Assembly (NCBI GenBank): GCA_038373885.1
Contig: JAWZYV010016048.1
Location: forward strand, 496,001 to 560,000
Length of the DNA stretch: 64,000 bases
Direction of reading: 5' to 3'
Source: Cheiracanthium punctorium
Lineage: Eukaryota > Arthropoda > Arachnida > Araneae > Cheiracanthiidae
Of this stretch, positions 33,191 through 45,535 are shown piece by piece. The notes beneath the pieces are model-generated. The model saw only the letters and a program-made list of their open reading frames with translations, made no database searches and was not told where the DNA came from. The translations under genes and the position numbers were made by a program. Every line of letters begins with the position of its first letter. Position 1 is the stretch's first letter.

Positions 33191-35174
33191 ATTTAATCCA
33201 GTCATAAGTACACACTTAAAGAAACCTAATGTGTAAAAATTAGTTGCTATCTCCTAAATTAAAGCTAAAATTAATTAATAAAAAATGCGTATGAGCCGAC
33301 AGAATAGAGCCTCTATCGCTACTTGGCGCTTTCTATTTTCTTTTATAAATGCTTTTACAAAAAGATGCTTATTTAATAAGCATTTTAAGTAAGCACAGGT
33401 CAGGATTCATCTACAGGAATGATTCACTGCGCGCAGAATATATGGTGGGAAAAAAATCAGGCCGGTAACTGGTTCCGTTTTGGAGAGGGGGGGAGGGGAT
33501 GGAGGAAATTAGCCAAATATATTTTTTAAACATAATTTTCTATGCATGCATAGGAGGTTAAACGTAGCTTTTTAGAAGAAGCTTAGCTTTTTAGCGAAAT
33601 AAGAATTGAAATAAACAATGGTATTAAAAAAATAATTTTTTAAATTGTAAGGTAATTTTTTTGGAGGGGAGGGGTTCACCCTATAATTCCCTCCCCCACC
33701 CCTTTGATTTGACCCTGAAAGAAATATATTATTAAGTTGTTTCATTAACACAATGTCAGAAAACTGTTGCACTTAATTTTTTCCGAATTCCTCAGTTTTA
33801 TCGGGATGTTCAATATGTAATGGTTATAACAATCTATTGTTTTTACTTAAAATCGGCATTGTAGTGTAGGAATGTGTCACAGCATTTTGTGATTGAATCT
33901 CACTTTCTACTTGCTTCGATCCTCTATGTTCCAGGGTTCGTCTAGAAGGATTTCTAAATTAAAACCTGACTGATCAGCATAAAAATTTGATCGTCTTTTA
34001 ACAACGAATCCTTTATAAAGACATTTACATCATTTACGAACGCCTGCGTTAATTTCTTAATGATTTCCTTTGACCGAGAGTTTTTCAGCAAAACAAATTT
34101 TGTAACTTTCCTGCTCACAATCTTATTCTTTTTTAAAAATCTGTACTGCCATCCTTTAGATGCGCGGAATTTCAGTCCTAATTCGAATGCCTTTTCTGAA
34201 GCCCAAGTTTGTAAATCACAATTATGTACATTTTTCTGTAATTTTCTTGCGTGTTAGAAGTGTTAAAACGTATATTTTTTAATTTGATTTAGTTTATATT
34301 TATAATCGCCATTCTTCTGAATTTGCTTTTCCCACAGATATAACTGAGTTTTATTTGTAACAAATTTAAAATAATTTTGAACACTCTGTAAACTGCCGGA
34401 TTTTGCCACTGCTGTATCCCGCTAGTATTTTACTACAGTCTCCTTATCTTTTCAAGAAATAAATTGCTTATTTTGCAATGTCCTCACTGGACATGAAGTC
34501 AATGCTTTCGTTAATATAGGATCTAGAACTAGAAAATATAGGATCTTCAGGGGTATCGAGTAATAAGCATTGCTCATTTGCTACCAAATCTGTTGCATTT
34601 ACTTTCTGATAATTTTGCAAGCTTTCAACAATTTGATTTTGCAGACTTTTTCTTCGTCTGTGCATGGAGACAATGTCATATTTTTCGAAGAAAATTGCGC
34701 GTAAAGCATAAAAACAACATTAAGTATATTTGCTCCATAGTATCATCATGTGGATAAAAAGAATAGAATTAAAATAAATGCCTCACTTATGTGTAAACTG
34801 AATTTGAAGCTTGCAATGTGTTAATACAAATAAAAAGAAATTACTTTCTTCAGGGACTTTCAGAACTAAAATAAAAATATTATAGGACTTCAGTTTAACT
34901 AGTAGAACACGAGATTAAGCTACTTAAAAACCCAGTACGTTGAAATATAACACGGTATAGCAAACTCTGATTTATAAATATTTCGAGTACGTACTCGGGT
35001 GAGCGTTTCAACTTTTCGACCAATTATCCCTGTCGCCAAATACTAGCTAAAGGGTTACAATTGACGCGATTTTAACTAATTTTTAACTTTTAATTTCTCA
35101 AATTCTATGAGGAGAGAGCAGCTAATTTTCACGCAGTACGTTCCTTTTAGTGTGTACTTGAGATTGTGTGAAAT
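33191..35174. other. AT-rich DNA with minor motifs only
   Basis: A G-rich patch at 33480-33500 faces a C-rich patch at 33690-33710. A 14-bp perfect palindrome 'cgagtacgtactcg' lies at 34985-34998. A 65-residue minus-strand ORF (34468-34665) shows no known domain. Confidence 0.4.
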
Positions 35175-35395
35175 TCGTTCCATTTGGTGAGTGAGCTTTG
35201 GGGAGGTTTCCTTGAAAGTGGGGAGCCCTCCGTGGGGGTCTTTCGAAGGGGTCCTAATCCGTATTTACGCTAACTTCCGGAGAAAACCACGGAAAACTGA
35301 ACGGTTAACGGTCGACGGACGCGCGATAGGACCCGAACACGGGACTTTCACACTTCGCCCGTCTACTATTTCCAGTGACAAAATTCACAGGTGAT
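35175..35395 (-). mobile_element. tRNA-derived SINE, minus orientation
   Basis: Read on the minus strand: 'agacgggcgaagtgtgaaag', box B-like 'tgttcgggtcc', 'tccgtcgaccgttaaccgtt', 'ttctccgg', 'ttaggaccccttcgaaagacccccac'. The block order is that of the plus-strand copy at 30617. Confidence 0.75.
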
Positions 35396-36129
35396 CTTTT
35401 TTCGTTTCTTTTTCTAGGTAAAAAGTCTCGAATTCACAATCAAGTTCCATAACTGTTCTATTTCCTATCATTCAACGCCAAGGACGGATTAAAAGGGAAG
35501 ACGGAGGGGTAACTGCCCCCCCCCCAAAAAAAAGAATTCAACCTTTTTGGAAAATTTTTCTACAAAAGAAACCATTTTCCCCCTCCCCTCAATGTTACAT
35601 GCCACTTTTTACGAAAGAAGGCCGATATTGTTGCTTACAATGAGAGTAAATGCCAATTTAAATGTCCATTTTATGGAAATAAGAATTCTTACATTTTTTC
35701 ATGTAACTCCTTTTATTCTTGTAGTGGGGGTTTCCCTCCAGTTAAATATTACTGTATTAACAATTAATTAATAGTAGTCAATCTAATTAATTAGCTTATT
35801 GCTTTATATCTCGCTAATTACTTATTGATTTAACATTGTGTCAATTAATTAATCTAATTAATTACGCGGCGTCAACATTATCGACAAACACTAAAGTAGT
35901 TAAAAATGTTCTAAGTCCAAACGAGCCGGGTTACGCCAAAATCCGTACATAACATCAAACACTCACCCGAACCTACGTATGCAGTTGTAACTAAATATAC
36001 CGTTGCTTTTCTCCAGCTCCAACTAACGACGCGTAGTACAATGTCTTGCTGTTTTAATTGCGCCGGAGGCGAAATGAGCCTCAAGGTTGAGCAATGATGT
36101 CTTCGTCTAGTACGCATCCGCGGGTGAAG
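35396..36129. other. AT-rich DNA with no gene found
   Basis: Several 'ctaattaatta' copies lie at 35760-35870. A less AT-rich patch (35910-36120) has CpGs but no ORF with recognised content. Confidence 0.4.
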
Positions 36130-36224
36130 ATAAAACAGAAAAAAACTGTTTTTTCTTACGAACAGACTTATTCTGTAAATAATACGAGTAATTTCTGTAC
36201 GTTTTACAGACTTTTTTTGCAGTG
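36130..36224. repeat. Right subterminal region of the CACTG-ended structure
   Basis: 'aacagacttattctgtaaat', 'atttctgtacgttttacagac' and the end 'tttttttgcagtg' mirror the motifs after the left end at 28408. Confidence 0.7.
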
Positions 36225-36884
36225 TCTGTATTATAATTTAAATATTTGTATGAAGTATGGTATTTTTTTTCAATTATAATTGTTAAAGATCATTTAGAAT
36301 GCATTCTTATTAATTCTTTTTCACCCAGTTAATTACTTCCTTAGAAATGTGTGTGACTGTATTAAGTGAAAATGAACATTTAAATTGATATCCATTACCG
36401 TAATAGTAAGCTAAGTGTACTGTTTTAACACAGGTCTAAGTTTCAATCCCCCGTCTCGGCAACGCTGACTCATCTTTTAATACCAATAATGAAGAAAAAT
36501 TGAGGATTATGCTTCGTTGCAGAAGTAAGCACTGGGGATACAGAGCCATGCTGATTGTATGGCTGGACACCACAGACCTTGAGATTTATATGGGTGTCGT
36601 GCCAATAAGTTAAGCTAAAATAATTATTACATATTTACTCAGCAGAGGAATATACAGGGATAAAGAAAATAAATTTCCTTCAACAAACATTATTGAATGA
36701 AATGAAACCCAATTTCATAAGTGAGTGTGGGAAGCGAAGACATAAAGGGTTCTTCAAAAGCTAAATTCGAACAAACGGTAAGATAACATTTTGGTGCTGT
36801 TGGATTCAAAACTAAAAAATGAGCATTCCACAATATGACATAAAGTATTAAATTTACTGAAAATTATATTTTATCTATGCAGAC

Positions 36885-36960
36885 CAGATTGTAAGGTGGG
36901 GAAAGCGCCGTGTTTCGGGTTCAACTCCCGGCGGCTGGGGTTCGATCCTGGACTAGGCGT
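36885..36960 (+). mobile_element. tRNA-like SINE, 5' half (target of the hAT element)
   Basis: 'ggtggggaaagcgccgtg' and 'ggggttcgatcctgg' (box B-like) resemble a tRNA head. The sequence resumes after the hAT element at 40055. The 8 bp CTAGGCGT at its end are the target duplication. Confidence 0.5.
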
Positions 36961-37303
36961 TAGGGTGGAGCGAAAAATTAAATTTTGCCAAATTGTTTTT
37001 TAATAGCTATAAGAATGTGACCCAACCTTTCAAAAAGCGAATCCTAAAATATTTTTTATTTATTTTGAGTCTATCTACCTCCGCATTTGATTTGAATTTT
37101 GCAACATTCGCCAATGCAAATGCCCAAAAGAAAGAGGAGTTGCGAAAGAAGAACAGCTTTTTCTGGCGGATCAGAGGACTCGCAGGAAAATGGTTATTGG
37201 TGGTATAGACAACAATAGGTGGTTTCACAAACGAAATAAAATAAAAAAGAGAAATGATAGAAATCAAAATCTAGAACAATATTACGTTTCTGTGACATAT
37301 GAG

Positions 37304-38081
37304 TAGGCTTGCCAGACGTCCCGGTTTGCAGACAAAATCCCGGTGTCCCGGCCGGTTTACTTCACGTCCCGGTAAAAATTAAATTTGTTTATAGATGACA
37401 AAAAAATAATCAGCTGTGAAGGATTATTTGGGATATTTATTCCTTTGTCATTTATTTGACTGTACTGTATAAAAAGTGAAGAAGAGTGATGGTCTGCTAA
37501 GAATTATTGTTCAAATTTTTATTCCTGATTCAAAGTGTTTCTTCTTACTTAATTAACTTATAAATATTAACATATAAGAAATAAAATGTTTAAATGTATA
37601 TGCTTGTGTCATTTATTAATACCCCTGTTTTATGTTCCGAATCAGTAACCATTTATTCATAGCATTGAGAATAAAGTACCCTCTAAAACGCTCCAGAAAC
37701 CTCCAAGGGTGTGTAGTGTCGGGGTCGTCGCCTTCCCCGGGGTTCCGGTAATGTACCCTCGTGGAAAAAATGTAAATGTGGTGTTCTGGCCAATTATCTG
37801 CTAGAGCGATCTAGGCCGAGAGGGGATTGACCTACATGGGGGTCTTTCTAAGGTATCCTAACCCGTACTTACGCGAAATTTCGGAGAAAACCACGGAAAA
37901 CTCCTAACGGTTAGGTCGGCGAACGAGGCCGGGTTTTGAACCTGCCACCTTCCTGGCACGCGTTCCGAGCATAAACGCGTTTAGTCATTGGTCGGGCAAA
38001 TGTATCTTTGATCTTGAATACCCGGGAGGCTGGGGGCATTCCGGTGTCCCGGTTGAACATTTCATAAATCTGGAAAGCCTA
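37304..38081. mobile_element. Nested non-autonomous hAT-type element, 778 bp
   Basis: Ends TAGGCTTGCCAGA and, read inward, TAGGCTTTCCAGA are flanked by the exact 8-bp duplication CATATGAG (37296-37303 and 38082-38089). Near both ends are 'gtcccgg' motifs. It has no transposase; the interior holds SINE-like DNA. It was inserted into the larger hAT element after that one arrived. Confidence 0.93.
37790..37990 (-). mobile_element. SINE copy inside the nested hAT-type element
   Basis: Minus strand: 'gtggcaggttcaaaaccc' (box B-like), 'gccgacctaaccgttagg', 'ttctccgaaatttcgcgtaagtacgggttagga', 'aaagacccccat'. It shares these blocks with the copies at 30617 and 35175. It may be part of the element's amplified sequence or a later insertion. 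Confidence 0.65.
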
Positions 38082-38130
38082 CATATGAGGATAAACAGGG
38101 GAATAGAGTTGAACTTTCCCCACTCTTATA

Positions 38131-39667
38131 TTGGATGAGTCAGAAGATACTGAAGAAATAGAAGATGGCTTAGAACTGTGCTTTTTTCAAAGCACCAAGG
38201 GTCCAAGAAAAAGCCAAAACTCAGCTTGCCATCTTTGTCAAAAACATGTGACCGATATGGCGTATCTGATAGAGCTGCTGCAGCAATCGCATCAGCAGTT
38301 CTTCATGACATTAAGTCAGATGTGTAAGTAATAGGTAGATCAAAATTACGCCGTGAAAGATCAAAAGGACGCAAAGAAATATTAGCTAAAAATAGTGTTG
38401 TCAGTGTTACAGCTATATACTTTGACGGCAGAAAAGATAAAAGTTTTAAATGTAGTAAAAAAGGGGGTCAAAAAATACCGCCAAGTTATTGTAGAAGATC
38501 ACATTTCTGTTATCAAGGAAGCTGACTCTGTTTATGTCAGCTACGCTGTCCCAAGTACTGGGACGGCCAAGAGCATAGAACGTGCTATGTATGACTTGTT
38601 CTCTTCTGAAAACGTTTCATTGAGAGAAACTGTAGCTGTTGGTTGTGATGGAACAGCAACAAACACAGGGAAAAATGGTGGTGTAATACGGTTGTTAGAA
38701 AAACGTTTGAATCAACCTTTACAATGGATCATATGCCTTTTACACACGATTGAATTGCCTTTAAAACACCTTTTTTCATTCTTAGATGGGGCAACTACTG
38801 GGCCAAGTTCCTATTCTGGTACTATTGGAAGATTGCTAGAAAAATGCGAAGAAAATCCTATTGTACGGTATGAAAAGATGGAAAGCGTGTTGCCGGATAT
38901 TTTGGCCGATATCATCAAAGACCTAAGTTCTGACCAACGTTACTTGTACGATATTACATCAGCTGTAATTAGTGGCGATTGTCCTCCCGATCTAGCACAC
39001 AGAGCTCCAAGGAAAATGTCGCATGCTCGATGGTCAACAAAAGCCAACAGGATATTAAGGCTATATATTTCCACAAGTAAACCATCTGAAAACCTCAATC
39101 ATCTTGCCATGTTTATTTTTAGAGTTTACGCTTCTTTTGGTTCCAAATTAAAACTCATCCGTCATGCAAAGATGGATCTTGAAATTTTTGGAAATTGATT
39201 TCGAATTCTCGATACCTTCCAATTAAACTAAAAAAAGTAGTCGACCCTGTCATTGAGCGGAACAGTTTCTTTGCGCATCCTGAGAATCTTCTGTTGTCGA
39301 TGCTCTCAGATCCAGAGAAACACATTCATGAACTTATTGCTAGAAGGATTATAAAAGCAAGAGAAGCGGCTAATTCTGAAAAGGTCTCTCGTATTTTTGA
39401 GGTCTCTAAAATTAAGCTTAATGCCAAATCATACACAGACCTTATAGAGTGGCAACAAAAATATTTTCAATCTCCCATCCTTAGAGACGTCAAGAATGAA
39501 GATTTGCTTTCGATGGTGGAAACAAAAGGAAGTACAAAAATACCTTTTCTAAGACTGCCATGCCATAGCCAGGCTGTAGAACGTTCAGTAAAGATACTAA
39601 CAGAGGTTTCTATGCAGGAATGTGATAAGAAGGCTAGAGAAGGTAGCATAAAATCAAAAAATTGAGT
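38131..39667 (+). pseudogene. Decayed hAT-like transposase
   Basis: Pieces in several frames make one protein of about 500 residues. Visible parts: an N-terminal CX2C...H block (CHLCQKHV), RYGVSDRAAAAIAS in a shifted frame, YFDGRKD, GCDGTATNTG (acidic residue plus Asn, like the hAT second catalytic block), a CLLH motif (CX2H, as in the hAT insertion domain) and a C-terminal RLPCHSQAVERSVK block ending near the stop. Damage: frame changes near 38250, 38470 and 39190 and a TAA at 38329. I recall similar uncharacterised proteins in arthropods and Hydra. Placement inside an element with 8-bp duplications supports the hAT assignment. Confidence 0.75.
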
Positions 39668-40054
39668 CAAGAAAGCTCATGCCCAAATTCGACACCAAAC
39701 GTGATTTTAATGTCTCTTTTGACTATTTTTATGTATGCTTATGTAATATTTTATGATTTAAGTGGCTCACATTTTTACTAAATTAACATTAATTTGTTCT
39801 ACATGACTTGTTTTTTTCATACCAATAAATAGTTTAATAGAATTTATAAACAATATGCTCCTTCAAGTTTTATCAGTATGGTAGTACAAATGTAAATTTT
39901 CAAAATAAATGCGCGGGTAGAAGGAAAATACTAATTTAAAAAAAGTAATGCTTTTTAAAATCCTCTAATCTTGGGTCACAATTTGATCACTATTATAAAT
40001 GAAATTTTAACAAAATTTTTTTCCCATATAAGAGTGCTCCACCCTACTAGGCGT

Positions 40055-40160
40055 GGCTGTCATTGTGGTCGTCCCTTCATAGGGGGCAGCAATAACGGTC
40101 TTAGTAATGGCCAATGCCTCCAAAGCAGAGGCCTGCTATTGGAAAAAAAAGTATCTTATC
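40055..40160 (+). mobile_element. SINE 3' half after the hAT element
   Basis: It continues the tRNA-like sequence interrupted at 36960: 'ggctgtcattgtggtcgtcccttcatagggggcag' ending in an A-run at about 40142. Confidence 0.4.
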
Positions 40161-41484
40161 GATCAACATCTGCGTCTCTTAACCTCGTACTATATTTTTG
40201 AAGAGCCCTAATTTCTGCTTAAAAAATGTGACATGAATTGCATGATTTTCCATTCTGTACCTTTTAAGCAACACGGAACTGTGCAAATTTTGCAGATAAA
40301 AAGCATTTTGATAGTGAAAAATTGACAAACCCTAGAAAACATTCAAAACCTTAGAAAAATCCAAGCGCGCTTAAATATTTAGTAAACACAAACATTATAT
40401 AGAGTGGAATCATTTATAAGAGTACGAGTTTTTTAGCTTCCTTTCAACAAAAGGCAAAGCAATTTATGGGACTTACATAAAAACCTTTATTACTCTAACA
40501 TAAATCATACATTTCCAACGCCAGTTTTATCAGGCGTCCAAAACAAAAACAGTCCCAACAAAATTTTATATAAAACTAAATTAAATCTTTAGAATCCTCG
40601 CACCTCTCATTATTGTAACGTGCCCTCATTCTCAAGTACATGTTTTATACTTCAGCTCGAGTAAAATTTCCCAGTTTTATTACCATGGAGTTTCGTGCAT
40701 TCGTTAGTTCACCATCACATAATCCGTTCATAATATCGACGGAACTTTACTATATGTAAATTAAAGAAGTAGTGGAAGGAGGCCATTGTAAGCATTTTAA
40801 ACTCAGAAGCCACCAATTCTGGAGCTATACCAGTTTAAATGTTAAACATCTGCACAACAAATATAAATATAATAATATATAATTTGATGGGGCCTTACAT
40901 TATACCATACAAGCTAGTCGGTCAGAATGAATTATTATTTATACAAAAAGTGGGTCGGAAGATTTTAGGGAATGTGCTACTTGTTACCATATTTTTAGTG
41001 TAGCTCTAACTTGATTGTGTCCCAACCCTTTAGATATTACATCAGCAGTCCATTTGTTCCTTCTTAACTTTTAACTGTGGTATCACATTAAAGAAATAGT
41101 GCACAAAATTCCAACTTAATCGCATGGATCGCTGATGTTACCCATCGTTTCGAAGAAACAAGAATTTCCCTGAGAATACGAGATTTAAAAAAGAATTTTA
41201 CCAAACTAATTTGAACAGAAACTTGAAAGGACAAATTTCGAGCATCTGTCCTCAAGGGTGCAACTGTAACTTTTTTGTGTATTTTATTATTGCAAGAAAT
41301 GCTTAAACATGTTGGGGAATCTTCTTTTCAAATTAAATAATTGATTGATTGTTTCCTTGAAGTTTGTACGTTTTTAATTTCTTCTGCAAAATGTGAGAAA
41401 AAATGATAATAAACAGTGTAGCACGTTTTGCACTTGAGCATCAGACGATCTTCGAACTGTAAATACGTATACTTCCGAAACATA
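40161..41484. other. AT-rich DNA with no feature found
   Basis: No coding or repeat signal I can support. Confidence 0.4.
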
Positions 41485-41640
41485 CTACCACACGTTTTAT
41501 TTATTCAAATTAATTGTAATATAACCCTTTGCCCCACGTATAATTTACTAATCAAAGGAGGTTTTTACATGCTGCAGATGCACCTAACTTGAAGTAGATA
41601 AGGACACATTTTATGTTAGCCTTCTGACCATTCAGAAAAT
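41485..41640 (+). repeat. Direct repeat left of the pogo-type element
   Basis: 'ataatttactaatcaaaggagg', 'aacttgaagtagata' and 'atgttagcc' recur in the same order at 46463-46640, directly right of the element, with about 75-80% identity by eye. Confidence 0.65.
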
Positions 41641-42709
41641 ACGTATAGGGGAAGTCGAGGTATAATGAAACACCGGGTACACTGTTATAAAAAATCTTAA
41701 TTTCACAGACAATGGGGTTTTCAACCGGGTTTTCGCAGGAAAATCTCCCTTATTGGTGAATAAAGGATTTTTATTGTTTTTTTAACGGAAGTTCTGTTAA
41801 AAAAAGAAAAGTATCTATTGATCTTCCTCTTGAAATCTTCTGAAGTCTAGTTCTAAAAGGGCATTTTCCGCCCTGTTTCTGGCACCTGCGCGCTTGGACT
41901 AATGAAATGTCTCCGAGTCACTTCCGCTCGTCATCAAAGTAATACCCACAAAGCTGATTTTAGTAATTTTGAATGCAAGATGTTTGTTGCTCATTTTGCC
42001 TGCAGTTCAAGTTGAAGTTAAGATCCCTTAAACGTACAAAAATATCTTCGCATTATGCATGTAACAGACGACTGCAGATAATGCGAGTATAGTATTTTAC
42101 TTAATGCTAAGTCCTTTTGCTGTGGGTGCTACGTTAATTCAGTGGACACGATGAAGCTTACTTCTCGGTGTATTCGCTTGAGATAATTTTATTTTATATT
42201 CGAATACCAAATGCATCGTTTTCATATTCAGAGTTGTGAAATAAATTCAACCTAAATATAAAGGGATGATTTCGGTAAACCTGTTGCTTTAATGGCCATA
42301 GTTACTGACGATTGGATTATAAAAATCTCGTAGCTGTAGTAAAACAAAAATGAAGTTATATCTTCAGTCAAAGAAGCGAACCCTAAGTACTGTTTTACCT
42401 GTTCATTTAAATAAATTTGGTTGCTTCTTTAATTATATCTCATAGCTTGTTTAACTATGATTACATTTCTGTATTCTGACTATACTGTGAATTCGTTTTA
42501 TAACTAGAGACTATAGTGAAATTATATTCTATTTATTAAAAACATGTTTTTTGTATAGTGTATTAAGATATATGTAATGTATTTGCCTTGACTTAAAATT
42601 TATTTTCTCGTGCTAATAAGCATAAATACAGCTCTGATAATAAAAAATGAAGGCAACGAAAAATTCAAACATTTTTTTTAATTGTGCACTATTTATAACA
42701 TTATATGTA

Positions 42710-44590
42710 CAGCTGCGGAAAAAAAAAGGTCCCACTTGTACTTTTTTCGGCCGTCAATCATCGTACAGCAAAGTTACAGATACCAATCGTTTACGATTGA
42801 CGTACACTTTAATTTGCTAAGCATAAAAATTGCATAAGGGGCCATCTACATATTAAAATTCGCACCAACTTTTTTTTTCTCAATAGCAACCCCTAGATTT
42901 CACTTCATATATCAAAAATTTAGCTCATTTCAACCCCGGAAACCAATTTTCAATAAATTTGGACAGAAAATGAGGGAGTTATGAGCACCCAAAATCCCCC
43001 CCTCCATGTTAAAATAATTTTTCATACTTCAATTCATATCTCATATAATATTGATAGTAAGAAGCTGATTTTTATTCGTACTATTAGAACTAAACGACCC
43101 AAACATAATTTAATGTTATTATGATTTTTAATAAATTATTAATATGAATTATGAATTATTAAATTAATATTAAAAAAAATATGAATAGAGACCTAGCCAA
43201 ATTTCGATGGAAATAGATGCAGAAATTAATATTACATGGCTGTGCAAAATTTCAAATTTTTACGTTCAGTAGTTTAATTTATATTAAATAAAATGTGTTA
43301 TTTTCATGAGTTAAGGGACCATATATAAATTTATTAAGTGAAATTTTTTGAAAATTGCATAAAATAAACGTAAATTAGATTTGTTTTGTGCAAAAACACA
43401 ATAAAAGATACCAGTAATAAAAATATCAAATTTTGAAAGCAAATAAATTTGAGGTTTTTACAGTTTGATAGGGATTCTATAAGGCATGTATTGTTGCGTC
43501 TGCTACCATATTCCCCCAAATAAAATATTTTCCAGCTGTAGAATTAGATGCAGTAGATGTATGTCTTCTAATACAACGTCCTATTTCTGAAAAATTAACA
43601 TCCTCAACTTTCCGGGTGTGAATGTGACCTATTTTAATATCGGAAACATTAGGTCTTTGGACTTCCCCCAAACTTTATCAAAACATTCAAAATCACGTTT
43701 TTCTGTCTAAATTTTCATCTAACTATAAATTAAAATACCGCCAAAAGTCTTAAGAATATCGCACATTGCAGACAATATAGTATTAAATGAAAAAAGTGAA
43801 ATAACAAACACAGTGATAATATTGGGTCGGCAAAAAAGTAATTGCGTTTTTTACATGAATTTCAAACAAATTTTCTATCAGGAAATCATTCTTCAAGTTC
43901 GACCATAGCTGAGTAATATTCAAGCTTGTAGTCAGAAGAGCAGCCTCTAACTCCTACCAACATTTCACCTGTCTAAGAGAACCATCAACGGAAATACTCA
44001 ATAACAATTTCAAAATTACAAAGATTTTCAAAATCCTTAGCAGTCATTTTGCATTTTCCCCTTAAATCATGTGTACGAACCAAGGAAGTTATGAAATCAC
44101 GGGTCATTTGGACCACAGACTAAGTATTCTATTCTACCTTTGATATTCTCAGTACAAAAAACTTTAAAAGAGATAGAAACAATATTTTCCTTGAAAATAA
44201 CATTAATTTCTTTTAACTCTCGAGCGAAATTAATGAAAGGCGAAAAGTTCGGAACCTGCAAATAGCGTTTTTCAATTTGCAGAAAGTCCCTTAAAAACGC
44301 GCAAAAATTAATTCGCAATATCTCCGGAAATTATCGTAGAAAATTGGTGAAAATTTATATTTAGGGTAATTTGAAGGTTTTCTTTCGTTTAATAAAGTCA
44401 AAATATGGGGTTGCCATTCAGAAAAACGAAGCTGATGCAGAATTAAATATGAAGACGGCCCCTGATGCAAATTAAATTAATAGTAAATTAAAGTACGCAT
44501 TATTTGCAAACGAATGATATATATAACTTTACTGTACGACGAATGACGGCGAAATAAAGAGCAAGTGGGACTTCTTTTTTTCCGCAGCTG
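42710..44590. mobile_element. TA-flanked DNA transposon with about 160-bp inverted repeats
   Basis: Ends CAGCTGCGGAAAAAAAAAGG and, read inward, CAGCTGCGGAAAAAAAGAAG are flanked by TA. Similarity continues inward for about 160 bp through 'cgtacag.aaagtta', 'ctttaattt' and 'gggccRTCTNCATATT' on both sides. The inner 1.5 kb holds only short minus-strand ORFs that I cannot match to a transposase. Confidence 0.85.
43826..43875 (+). repeat. Solo mariner-like end
   Basis: 'ttgggtcggcaaaaaagtaattgcg' closely resembles irritans-type mariner terminal repeats. No inverted partner was found nearby. Confidence 0.5.
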
Positions 44591-45535
44591 TACATGTATG
44601 TACGCATTTTAAAACAACTCTGGTGTTTCAGCACTAGACCACCAGAAAAAAATTATTATTATTGAAGCTGGTGGTGCACTTACAAAAAACTAATTCTATA
44701 TTTTATCAACTAAGAATGCGTAAAAACTTTAACGTTGTGTATGCATCTGCCTACACACATATATGTATGGAAAAGTTGGAATAGGACAGATTTTTCTCAC
44801 GTGTAAAATAACTACATCAATAAAGTGCTTCAATTTCTGTTTGAATGTATTACAATTTATCTGAATGAATTAGAACGTTGGTTTCAAAAATGACTATTTT
44901 TAATGTATAAAAACTATATTCTAGGGTAAATAAATTATTTTTTGGAAGTATGTAGGTACCCGGTTTTGTCCAATAATGGGGGTTATTAGAAAATAAGGCA
45001 TAATATCTTTCAAATAAGATACAATACCTGATTCCATAATTTTAAATAAGGCTTAAAATCCTTGTTTGGGATAGAGGGTAAAAATACCTTTCTCTAATAG
45101 ACGGGAAAAAGAATTTCCTGTCTGAAAATAGCAGAGAGAAACCGTTTCATAAGATAACATGTTAACGGAAATTAACGTTTTCTCCGACACCGGAAATAGG
45201 AAAACGGTTATTGTCCTGCAGCATTGATATCAGACAATGACCACTGAAAGACTATCAGACAATGACCACCAATTCACCGCTGAAAGTAAATTTCGTTACC
45301 AAAAGTAATTTTTTTTTACCTCCATGTTTACATGCATATAATTATTTAGTTTTCAAATATTGTGATCACTGTGGTGTGGTCCTCATACTCTCAAAGCTAG
45401 AATGCAAAACAATAAATATTGGGAATTAGTTAAAATTTATTTATTTAGTCTCAATTTGGGGTACAATGAAACACTTGTGGATGGGGTACAATGAAACATG
45501 CTCCATGGTACTACCGGTGAATACATTCATTTAAA

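Larger units (their letters stand above)
28408..36224. mobile_element. Candidate CACTG-ended DNA transposon, about 7.8 kb, non-autonomous or composite
   Basis: The left end CACTGCAAAAAAAAGTCTGT (28408) and the right end, read inward, CACTGCAAAAAAAGTCTGTAAA (from 36224) are inverted. Both are followed internally by short TTTACAGAA/TTCTGTAA motifs in both orientations. CACTG/CACTA ends with subterminal repeats are the hallmark of the CMC (EnSpm-type) superfamily. No transposase was found between them and no matching 3-bp target duplication is seen (CTA versus TCT; CT/CT if one base is added to each end). The two ends may belong to separate elements. Confidence 0.45.
36961..40046 (+). mobile_element. 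hAT-superfamily DNA transposon, 3.09 kb, with nested insertions
   Basis: The ends TAGGGTGGAGC...GCTCCACCCTA are perfect 11-bp inverted repeats, with further imperfect matching inward to TGTGACCCA. It is flanked by the exact 8-bp duplication CTAGGCGT (36953-36960 and 40047-40054). An 8-bp duplication with TARGG-type ends is diagnostic of hAT. It carries a decayed transposase (38131-39667) and a 778-bp insertion (37304-38081); without the latter the element would be about 2.3 kb. Confidence 0.93.

Noticed and set aside
36900..36960. tRNA gene next to the hAT element
   Set aside because: Only a box B-like half with no closing acceptor stem; it continues into SINE-like sequence at 40055.
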